Assembly (NCBI GenBank): GCA_934678955.1
Contig: CAKUSI010000034.1
Location: 1 to 19,956, forward strand
Length of the DNA stretch: 19,956 nucleotides
Direction of reading: 5' to 3'
Source of the DNA: an uncultured Austwickia sp.
GTDB taxonomy: Bacteria; Actinomycetota; Actinomycetes; Actinomycetales; Dermatophilaceae
The notes below the pieces were generated by a model. The model did not search any database. It was not told the DNA's origin and worked only from the letters and a program-made list of their open reading frames with translations. The position numbers were made by a program, and so were the translations under genes. Below are positions 1 to 6,040 of this stretch, in pieces; positions within the stretch are counted from its first letter, which is position 1; each line of letters opens with the position of its first letter.

Positions 1-22
1 CTGTCGGGACATGTAGGGGGAC

Positions 23-62
23 GAGACCCACGCCGATAGGCTCCGCCATCGGCGTGGATCTC
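23..62. terminator. Strong hairpin, probable terminator of the gene to the left
   Basis: Positions 23-37 (GAGACCCACGCCGAT) pair with 48-62 (ATCGGCGTGGATCTC) as a 15-base-pair stem with one C/A mismatch and a 10-base loop. The stem is followed by a pyrimidine-rich stretch (GGGGGCTTCTCGCTCTTCC) rather than a clean T run. It lies just ahead of the abiE promoter, so the simplest reading is an intrinsic terminator that insulates the toxin-antitoxin operon from a gene beyond the window edge. The hairpin is directly visible; the terminator role is inferred. Confidence 0.55.
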
Positions 63-81
63 GGGGGCTTCTCGCTCTTCC

Positions 82-120
82 TTGCGATCAATATTGCGGA
101 ACGTCATATTTTCTATGACG
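82..120 (+). promoter_or_regulatory. Candidate abiE promoter with palindromic operator
   Basis: A perfect inverted repeat, CGTCATA-TTTTC-TATGACG, occupies 102-120 in an AT-rich patch. A -35-like TTGCGA (82-87) is 17 bases from a -10-like CATATT (105-110), so the palindrome covers the -10 and the expected transcription start. A second small palindrome, CAATATTG, is at 89-96. AbiEi antitoxins are known to repress their own operon by binding inverted repeats in the promoter, and this site fits that role. Promoter hexamers are weak matches; the palindrome itself is certain. Confidence 0.5.
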
Positions 121-129
121 ATTGTCGAT

Positions 130-942
130 ATGGAACGAGACTCGGCGACGGTGCTGCGCGCACCCGAGCTCGCGGACTGGGCGCTCGCGCACGGCCGCGC
201 TTCGCTGACGAGCAGCGAGATCGCGCAGTTGCTCAGCGTGCCGGAGGATCAGGTCCGTCGCCGGCTGCACGTGCCAGCTCGCCGGAACGAATGGGTGTCG
301 CCGACTCGAGGTCTGTGGATCCCAGTCCCGCCCGAGTACCGCACTTGGGGCGCTCCCCCAGGGATCGAAATCGTCGACACGATGATGCGCCACCGCGGGA
401 TCGGCTACTACGTCGGCTGGCTCACCGCCGCCGCCCTCTACGGCGCTGGACATCAGGCGCCGCAGGTGTTCCAGGTCGCCGTGGATAGGCAGATGCGGGA
501 CCGGGTGGTCGGCCGCACTCGCTTCGTGTTCGCGCAAAGGAACATCAACGACGTCCCGACAGCCGAGCACCCCACGCGCTCGGGCTCGGCACGGGTGTCG
601 ACGGTGGCCGCGACCATGCTCGATGTCGCCGATGATGTGGAACGCGCCGGCGGGATCGACAACGTCGCGACCGTCATCCTCGAGCTCTCCGAGCATGAGA
701 GCTTCGACATCGCGGATGTCGCGGGGCTTGCCCCGAGCTTTCCCGCGTCGGCAGGGCGTCGAGTAGGCAGAATCCTGGAACACTACGGCTGGAGCGGCGA
801 CCTCGACCTCGATACGTTGCGGCAGACCGTGCGCGACGCAGTGCCGTCGCCGTCACGCCTCGACCCAGCGAGCCCCGACCGCGGCTATCTCGACCCAGAC
901 TGGATGCTCCGGGTCAACGCTGACGTGATGGACGAGTCGTGA
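130..942 (+). CDS. abiEi: AbiEi-family antitoxin / transcriptional autorepressor
   Basis: This is the antitoxin of an AbiE-type (type IV) toxin-antitoxin pair. In this family an N-terminal winged helix represses the operon and a C-terminal domain neutralises the toxin without stable binding. The N-terminus (about residues 10-60) reads as a helix-turn-helix with SSEIAQLLSVPEDQVRRRL followed by a basic wing. The middle (IGYYVGWLTAAALYGAGHQAP) and the VSTVAATMLDVADD segment are typical of AbiEi proteins. I chose ATG 130 (270 aa) because it lies just downstream of the palindromic operator at 102-120. TTG 82 and ATG 115 are in frame but lie inside the promoter/operator. No clear Shine-Dalgarno precedes any of them, so the mRNA may have a very short leader. 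The stop overlaps the toxin start by 4 bases (GTGA), giving translational coupling. The family call is firm; the exact start is not. Confidence 0.85.
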   Translation: MERDSATVLRAPELADWALAHGRASLTSSEIAQLLSVPEDQVRRRLHVPARRNEWVSPTRGLWIPVPPEYRTWGAPPGIEIVDTMMRHRGIGYYVGWLTAAALYGAGHQAPQVFQVAVDRQMRDRVVGRTRFVFAQRNINDVPTAEHPTRSGSARVSTVAATMLDVADDVERAGGIDNVATVILELSEHESFDIADVAGLAPSFPASAGRRVGRILEHYGWSGDLDLDTLRQTVRDAVPSPSRLDPASPDRGYLDPDWMLRVNADVMDES

Positions 943-1691
943 TCCCCGCCACCGCGATCACTGCCTGGGGCGTGCTGCGGCCCTGGCCGACGCCAGCACA
1001 GGTCGAGCAGGATCTCCTGCTCTCCCGCGCGATCTGCGCGATCGCCAGCGACGACTACCTCGGCGAAGAACTCGTCTTCCGCGGCGGCACCGCCCTGCAC
1101 AAACTGCACCTGGATCAGCCGTTCCGCTATAGCGAGGACCTCGACTATGTCCGCCGCACCGGTGGCGGTATCGCGCTGGTGACCCAGGCACTGACGCGTC
1201 TGGGCGAGAGCCTCGGATTCGAGGTGCGCACCCGCGTCGGCGAGCACCCGAAGGCCTACTGGCGCACGACTGCAGACAGCGGCGTGCCCCTGCGGATCAA
1301 GATCGAGGTCAACACCCACGAGCGCTCCCCCGCACTCCCGCTGCTGCACCACGAGCACGGCGTCCAGTCGTCCTGGTGGACCGCCAGCGCGGCCGTGCAG
1401 ACGTTCCAGCCCGCCGAGCTCGTCGCCACGAAGATCCGAGCCCTGTACCAGCGATCCAAGGGCCGCGATCTCTTCGACCTCTGGCTCGCCCTCGACCACC
1501 TGAAACTCGATCCCGCCGAGATCCTCGCTGCCTTCGGTCCTTACCGACCGACGGGAATGACCGCAACGCGAGCCCGCGAGAACCTCGCCCGGAAGCTCGA
1601 CGACCGCGGCTTCCGCACCGACCTTGACCCGCTGGTCGCCTTTTGGCCGGCGGGCTACCAACTCGGCACGGCCGCGGACCTCATCGGATAG
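939..1691 (+). CDS. abiEii: AbiEii-family nucleotidyltransferase toxin
   Basis: This is the toxin partner of the preceding gene and belongs to the DNA-polymerase-beta-like nucleotidyltransferase superfamily, which inhibits growth by using NTPs. The family motifs appear in order: motif I FRGGTALHK (47-55), the metal-binding pair in FRYSEDLD (D67 and D69), a third acid in KIEVN (E123), and the basic/acidic motif LVATKIRALYQRSKGRDLFD (161-180). Length (250 aa) fits a compact AbiEii. It starts with GTG inside the antitoxin stop codon (GTGA overlap), so its translation should depend on antitoxin translation. All expected catalytic motifs are intact, so the toxin should be active. Known members give abortive phage defence and plasmid stabilisation. 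The exact modified substrate in this organism is unknown. Confidence 0.88.
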   Translation: MIPATAITAWGVLRPWPTPAQVEQDLLLSRAICAIASDDYLGEELVFRGGTALHKLHLDQPFRYSEDLDYVRRTGGGIALVTQALTRLGESLGFEVRTRVGEHPKAYWRTTADSGVPLRIKIEVNTHERSPALPLLHHEHGVQSSWWTASAAVQTFQPAELVATKIRALYQRSKGRDLFDLWLALDHLKLDPAEILAAFGPYRPTGMTATRARENLARKLDDRGFRTDLDPLVAFWPAGYQLGTAADLIG

Positions 1692-2165
1692 GAACTGCTC
1701 GATCGGCTGGATCGCGCCGACGGCTGAAGCGCGAAGCCAGCGAGGACCAAGCGGCGACTTGAGCCGGAGACCGCTTTCGGGGCCGCCTACCAGCCGCGGC
1801 TTCTGCGCTCTCCGGCCTCGTAGATTCTGCGAGGCCGACCCGCTCTCGACACCTGGACGGCCGAAGCCGAGGACAGGGCGCATCCGCGGCAAGAACGTGC
1901 GGGGTCCGCGCTCGTTCATTTCGTTTTTCGCCGTGCCCTGCTCGGCTGCCTCCCTCGACAGACAGGTCCATCTGCTCCTCCACTGTTCACGAACCCCTGC
2001 TTGGGCCGGTGCGAATCCCTCGTTCAGCCCCCGATCTGAGATACACCACACCACTTGCAGTTCCGGATGTAGCGGCTGCTACAACCACCGACCGGGCATG
2101 GCCAGATCGGGGTGCTGAACCTTCCCTACCCGCTCGATAGGCTCACTGACGTGACGGGGGAGACG
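1692..2165. other. 474-base gap between the abiE and restriction operons
   Basis: I see no convincing gene on either strand. The one longer open frame (1624-2118, +) is an out-of-frame continuation over abiEii with no recognisable protein features. The stretch holds a perfect 8-base inverted repeat CGGCCTCG/CGAGGCCG (1813-1820 and 1830-1837, 9-base loop) that could end abiE transcription, although no T run follows. It also holds a second inverted repeat at 2068-2083. The local base composition is less GC-biased than the flanking genes, for example around TTCATTTCGTTTTTCGCC near 1915. A small untranslated RNA cannot be excluded. Confidence 0.4.
2055..2085 (+). promoter_or_regulatory. Candidate promoter/operator of the mrr-hsdMSR operon
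   Basis: A perfect inverted repeat TGTAGC-GGCT-GCTACA lies at 2068-2083. A -35-like TTGCAG (2055-2060) precedes it. A -10-like TACAAC (2080-2085, 19-base spacing) or GCTACA (2078-2083, 17-base spacing) overlaps the right arm. This is the only promoter-like block in the 110 bases before the operon's first start codon, and the palindrome is well placed for a repressor. No regulator gene for it is visible within the operon. The palindrome is clear; the promoter assignment is tentative. Confidence 0.35.
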
Positions 2166-3227
2166 ATGGAACCGAGAGCCTGGTTGGTGCGGGGCTCGAG
2201 GAACTGGGCTTACGACCAGTGGATGCTCGACAACAGCTACACAGCAGTCGACTTCTCCGAGGTCGGCGACCTCAGCACGGCAGGCGACCTCGCCGCGATG
2301 CGCACGCTGCTCGCGGCCGTAATGCCAGGGAAGACCGAGAAGGCGATCGGGAACTACGCCGCGCAGCTCAACGCCTTCGCGAACCGTATCGCCGTGGGCG
2401 ATATCGTCGTGCTCCCGCTGAAGCAGCACGGTCGCCTCGCATTCGGCATCGTGACCGGCGGCTACGAGTATCTTCCGGGAACGGGCATCCTGAACCACGT
2501 CCGGAAAGTTGACTGGAAGCGACCCGACGTTGCCCGCGCAGCGATCAACCAGGACCTGCTTTACTCCCTCGGCGCATTCAGCACCGTCGTCCAGATCAGC
2601 CGCAACGACGCCGCGTACCGACTCGGCAAGGTACTCGCCGGGGCCGAAACTGACCCGGGCGCCCGAGCGGGGTTAGCGCTTTCGCTGCCGAAGGCGGAAG
2701 ACGATGTCGTCGACACGGATGAGGCAATCGCCAGCGACGGACAGGACATCATCCGCTACTCCCGCGACCGGATTCTCAGCCGGATCAAGGAGCGCTTCGC
2801 CGGGTATGACCTCCAGGATCTCGTCGCCGAGATTCTCCGAGCCGAGGGAATGACCTGCAAGGTGCCACCCAAAGGTGCCGATGGCGGGATCGACATCATC
2901 GCCGGCTCGGGCGTGCTCGGCATCTCCGCGCCGACGATCATCGTCCAGGTGAAATCCCAGTCGAGCCGAGTCGGCTCTGAGGTACTCGACCAGCTCAGCG
3001 GAGTCGTCAGCCAGCATGGTGCGGATCACGGTCTGCTCGTCACGCTCGGAGGCCTGACTCCTCCCGCCCAGGCAAAGGTCGACGCGCAGCGCCTCAAGGT
3101 TGCCGTCTGGGACGCAGAGGAACTCGTCGACCGCCTGCTGAAGCACTACGAGGTCCTCCCCGACGTGATCAAGGAAGCGATCCCCCTGCGTCTCGCCTGG
3201 GTCATCGACGAGAGCGCAAGCTCTTGA
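2166..3227 (+). CDS. Mrr-type restriction endonuclease with N-terminal PUA/EVE-like domain
   Basis: This is a predicted DNA endonuclease of the Mrr (PD-(D/E)XK) family. The catalytic core is at about residues 205-325: E222, then GADGGIDII with D243, then VQVKS with K263, followed by LDQLSGVV and a GLLVTLGGLT strand, all usual in Mrr proteins. The N-terminal 150 residues (AWLVRG, FANRIAVGDIVVLPLK, LAFGIVTGGYEY, VRKVDW) look like the beta-barrel PUA/EVE-type module found ahead of many Mrr domains, thought to read modified bases. ATG 2166 is preferred (353 aa) because GGGGGAG at 2156-2162 precedes it; in-frame GTGs at 2112 and 2151 are alternatives. It ends one base into hsdM (TGATG), so it is the first gene of the restriction operon. 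It could be a type IV enzyme cleaving foreign modified DNA, or a partner of the type I complex. Confidence 0.85.
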   Translation: MEPRAWLVRGSRNWAYDQWMLDNSYTAVDFSEVGDLSTAGDLAAMRTLLAAVMPGKTEKAIGNYAAQLNAFANRIAVGDIVVLPLKQHGRLAFGIVTGGYEYLPGTGILNHVRKVDWKRPDVARAAINQDLLYSLGAFSTVVQISRNDAAYRLGKVLAGAETDPGARAGLALSLPKAEDDVVDTDEAIASDGQDIIRYSRDRILSRIKERFAGYDLQDLVAEILRAEGMTCKVPPKGADGGIDIIAGSGVLGISAPTIIVQVKSQSSRVGSEVLDQLSGVVSQHGADHGLLVTLGGLTPPAQAKVDAQRLKVAVWDAEELVDRLLKHYEVLPDVIKEAIPLRLAWVIDESASS

Positions 3228-4795
3228 TGGCACCGACGACGAAGGAGGCGCAACGCGCCGAGCTGCACAAGACGATCTGGCGGATCGCGAACGATCTGCG
3301 AGGCTCTGTCGACGGCTGGGATTTCAAGTCCTACGTCCTGGGGATGCTGTTCTACCGTTACATCAGCGAGAACCTCGCGGCGCACTTCGACCGCGACCAG
3401 CACGCGGCAGGCGACACGGCGTTCTCCTATACGACGCTCGACGACCGCGACGCCGAGCCGATGCGCGAGGTCACCGTCCTCGACAAGGGCTTCTTCATCC
3501 TGCCGTCCGAGCTGTTCTTGAACGTCCGCGCCCGTGCGCGGCACGACGAGAACTTGAATGAGACGCTCGACGCCGTCTTCAAGCACATCGAGGGCTCAGC
3601 GGTCGGCGCCGCGAGTGAGAAGGACTTCAAGGGCCTCTTCGCCGACCTCGATGTGAACTCACCAAAACTCGGTCCCAACGTGCAGCGGATCAACGAGAAG
3701 CTCGTGAAGCTGCTGGAGGCAATTGGTGACCTGCCGCTCGGCAGTTTCGAGGACAACACGATCGATGCCTTCGGCGATGCTTACGAGTACCTCATGCAGA
3801 TGTACGCGTCGAGCGCGGGCAAGTCTGGCGGTGAGTACTACACGCCGCAGGAGGTCTCCGAACTACTCGCACGCATTACGGTGGCGGGCAGGTCCGAGGT
3901 GAACAAGGTTTACGACCCCGCCTGCGGCTCGGGTGGCCTACTGCTCCAATTCGCCAAGGTGCTCGGCAAGGAGAAGGTCCGGCAGGGCTTCTACGGTCAG
4001 GAGATCAACCTGACGACGTACAACCTCGCGCGGATCAACATGTTCCTGCACGACATTCCGTACGAGAAGTTCGACATCGCCCACGGTGACACGCTCATCG
4101 ACCCGAAGCACTGGGATTTCGAGCCGTTCGAGGCGATCGTCTCCAACCCGCCCTACTCGATCCGGTGGCCCGGCGACAGCGACCCGGTGCTCATCAGCGA
4201 CCCGCGTTTCGCCCCAGCTGGCGTGCTCGCCCCGAAGTCGGCGGCCGACCTCGCTTTTGCGATGCACATCCTGCACTGGCTCGCGGTCGACGGCACGGCG
4301 GCGATCGTCGAGTTTCCTGGCGTGCTCTACCGGGGCGGGACGGAGCAGAAGATCCGCAAGTACCTCGTCGATAACAACTACATCGACACGGTCATCCAGC
4401 TCCCGCCCGACCTGTTCTTCGGCACCGGCATCGCGACCTGCATCATCGTGCTCAAGAGGTCGAAGAGAACCAACGACGTGTGTTTCATCGACGCCTCGAA
4501 GCTTTTCACCCGGGTTGGGAACAAGAACAAGCTGCTCGCCGAGCACCGCGACCGCATCATCGAGGTCTTCACCGAGCGGGCGGATGCCGACTACCTCGTG
4601 AAACTCGTCTCGTCCGCGGAACTCGCGGAGAACGACTACCGCCTTTCAGTCGACGCCTATGTCGACAAGGACGACACCACCGAGGCGATCGACATCACCG
4701 AGCTGAACGCCCGGATCGCCGGAATCGTCGCCCGCCAGGCCGAGCTTCGCACGCAGATCGACGCGATCGTCGCCGAGTTGGAGGTTGACGCATGA
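3227..4795 (+). CDS. hsdM: Type I restriction-modification system DNA adenine methyltransferase subunit
   Basis: HsdM methylates N6 of adenine at the site chosen by HsdS, using S-adenosylmethionine, and is also needed for restriction. The N-terminal helical HsdM domain (residues about 8-165, LHKTIWRIANDLRG, YVLGMLFYRYISENL) is followed by the methyltransferase domain. That domain carries GGEYYTPQEV (201-210), the SAM-binding motif DPACGSGG (230-237) and the catalytic NPPY (307-310). Length, 522 aa, is normal for the family. The ATG at 3227 overlaps the mrr stop by one base; a TTG three bases earlier is an alternative start. The stop overlaps the hsdS start by 4 bases (ATGA). All key motifs are intact, so the methylase should work with either full-length or half HsdS. 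Confidence 0.97.
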   Translation: MAPTTKEAQRAELHKTIWRIANDLRGSVDGWDFKSYVLGMLFYRYISENLAAHFDRDQHAAGDTAFSYTTLDDRDAEPMREVTVLDKGFFILPSELFLNVRARARHDENLNETLDAVFKHIEGSAVGAASEKDFKGLFADLDVNSPKLGPNVQRINEKLVKLLEAIGDLPLGSFEDNTIDAFGDAYEYLMQMYASSAGKSGGEYYTPQEVSELLARITVAGRSEVNKVYDPACGSGGLLLQFAKVLGKEKVRQGFYGQEINLTTYNLARINMFLHDIPYEKFDIAHGDTLIDPKHWDFEPFEAIVSNPPYSIRWPGDSDPVLISDPRFAPAGVLAPKSAADLAFAMHILHWLAVDGTAAIVEFPGVLYRGGTEQKIRKYLVDNNYIDTVIQLPPDLFFGTGIATCIIVLKRSKRTNDVCFIDASKLFTRVGNKNKLLAEHRDRIIEVFTERADADYLVKLVSSAELAENDYRLSVDAYVDKDDTTEAIDITELNARIAGIVARQAELRTQIDAIVAELEVDA

Positions 4796-5466
4796 GTCGC
4801 ATCGACGATCTCATCCGTGAGCTATGCCCGGACGGTGTGCCGTTCCGGGCCTTGCGTGACATCGGTGACTGGTATGGCGGGGGCACCCCGTCGAAGTCCG
4901 TCTCCGAATATTGGGTTGATGGAACCGTGCCGTGGTTGTCCCCAAAGGACATGACTGGCGAAGTCGTGGCAGTCACGGAGGTTCACATCGCGGAAGCTGC
5001 CCTGCAGCGGGGATCGGTCAAGCTGGTTCCGGCAGGTTCGATCGCGATCGTGGTCAGATCGAATATCCTCCGACGTCGCCTGCCCACCGCGTACGTCCCG
5101 ATCAGCGTGACTCTGAACCAGGACATGCGTGCGGTTGTTCCGCATGGCGGCGTTCTCCCTCAGTATCTCGCTCATGTCCTCCATCAGCAGGCGACTGCCA
5201 TCCTCGCTATCGCAGGTCGAATGGCTGGCTCGATGGCAGCGATCGAGAGTAAAGCGTTGCTTGCGCACCGGATACCCGTTCCGCCTGTTGGGGTTCAGGA
5301 GGAGATTGTTCGCGTACTCGACGTGTTCCAGGCACTGGAGTCGGAGTTGGAAGAGAAACTGCAGGCCGAGCTGGAGGCCCGCCGGCAGCAGTATGCCTTC
5401 TACCGTGACCGGGTTCTTAGCTTTCACGAATTGAGCGGGGGGGGTGACCTATCTTCAAATGGCTGA
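4792..5466 (+). CDS. hsdS: Type I specificity subunit, N-terminal half (HsdS split by poly-G)
   Basis: HsdS carries the two target-recognition domains (TRDs) of a type I enzyme. This frame encodes a half-subunit of 224 aa. TRD1 (residues about 15-175, including GGGTPSKSVSEYWVDG, WLSPKDM and the closing LAHRIPVPPVGVQEEIVRVLD) is followed by the central conserved coiled coil (LEARRQQYAFYRDRVLSF). Just after the coiled coil, the frame runs through eight G (5437-5444) and stops at 5464-5466 after a short unrelated tail. With seven G it would continue in frame into the second half, giving one 415-aa protein. Half-size HsdS proteins can dimerise and give a symmetrical target, so this form may be functional rather than dead. 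TRD1 has lower GC than its flanks, as expected of exchangeable TRDs. ATG 4792 overlaps the hsdM stop. Confidence 0.9.
   Translation: MSRIDDLIRELCPDGVPFRALRDIGDWYGGGTPSKSVSEYWVDGTVPWLSPKDMTGEVVAVTEVHIAEAALQRGSVKLVPAGSIAIVVRSNILRRRLPTAYVPISVTLNQDMRAVVPHGGVLPQYLAHVLHQQATAILAIAGRMAGSMAAIESKALLAHRIPVPPVGVQEEIVRVLDVFQALESELEEKLQAELEARRQQYAFYRDRVLSFHELSGGGDLSSNG
5437..5444 (+). repeat. Poly-G8 tract, candidate phase-variation switch in hsdS
   Basis: Eight consecutive G (preceded by GAGC, followed by TGACC) sit at the hinge between the first half of HsdS and TRD2. The upstream reading frame and the downstream half are offset by one base. Seven (or ten) G join them in frame; eight keep them apart. 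Slipped-strand change of a G run is the classic phase-variation mechanism, and in NgoAV of Neisseria gonorrhoeae a one-G change at the equivalent place alters DNA specificity. A homopolymer sequencing error is the main alternative. Confidence 0.7.
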
Positions 5467-6040
5467 ATTTGGCACATTCAACCGCGGCCGCCGGTTCACG
5501 AAGAACGACATGGTTCCGGTGGGCATCCCGAGCATTCACTACGGGGAGATTTACACGCACTACGGTGTCTCCGCGCGAGAGACCGTCAGCCACGTCCGGC
5601 ATGACCTCGCTGGAAGCCTGCGATACGCGAGGCCGGGCGACGTCGTGATCGCCGGTGTCGGTGAGACGGTCGAGGACGTGGCGAAGGCGGTCGCCTGGCT
5701 CGGCGACACCGAGGTCGCCATCCACGACGACTCGTTCGCCTTCCGCTCCGATCAGGACCCTGCGTACATCGCCTATGTCATGCAGACCGCGGCGTTTCAC
5801 GGCCAGAAGGAGAAGTACGTCACCCGAGCCAAGGTCAAGCGTGTCGGAGGTGAGAGCCTCGGTAAGATCGTCGTTCCAGTCCCGCCGCTCGACGAGCAGC
5901 GGCGGATTGTCTCGATCCTCGACAAGTTCGACACGCTCGTTAACGACCTCTCGATCAGGTTGTCTGCGGAGCTGGAGGCCCGGCGGCGGCAATACGGGTA
6001 CTACCGGGATCGGCTGCTGACGTTCCAGGAGGCGGCGTGA
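5459..6040 (+). CDS. hsdS: Type I specificity subunit, C-terminal half (TRD2 and coiled coil)
   Basis: This frame holds the second half of HsdS. TRD2 starts at MAEFGTFNRGRRFTKND and continues through YARPGDVVIAGVGETVEDV and DDSFAFRSDQDPAYIAYVM to GKIVVPVPPLDEQRRIVSILDKF. The second conserved coiled coil, LEARRRQYGYYRDRLLTFQE, closely matches the end of the first half. In the eight-G state it could be translated separately from ATG 5459, which overlaps the stop of the first half (5464-5466) and would allow reinitiation, or from GTG 5444 at the edge of the tract. In the seven-G state it is simply the C-terminus of a 415-aa HsdS. The stop overlaps the hsdR GTG by 4 bases, so coupled translation of hsdR may depend on this half being read. 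Confidence 0.85.
   Translation: MAEFGTFNRGRRFTKNDMVPVGIPSIHYGEIYTHYGVSARETVSHVRHDLAGSLRYARPGDVVIAGVGETVEDVAKAVAWLGDTEVAIHDDSFAFRSDQDPAYIAYVMQTAAFHGQKEKYVTRAKVKRVGGESLGKIVVPVPPLDEQRRIVSILDKFDTLVNDLSIRLSAELEARRRQYGYYRDRLLTFQEAA

Noticed and set aside
2004..2030. T-arm-like sequence (GGTGCGAATCCCTC) suggesting a tRNA end or attachment site
   Set aside because: The loop lacks the usual TTC, the stem does not pair well, and no acceptor stem, D-arm or anticodon arm can be built around it.
885..2054. Minus-strand 389-aa open frame over abiEii
   Set aside because: abiEii on the plus strand has all catalytic motifs; the opposite frame has no domain or ribosome site.
4792..6040. Simple pseudogene reading of hsdS
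   Set aside because: The only lesion is a one-base change in a G run at the exact domain hinge, and both halves and all partner genes are otherwise intact; decay would rarely be that tidy. A sequencing error remains possible.
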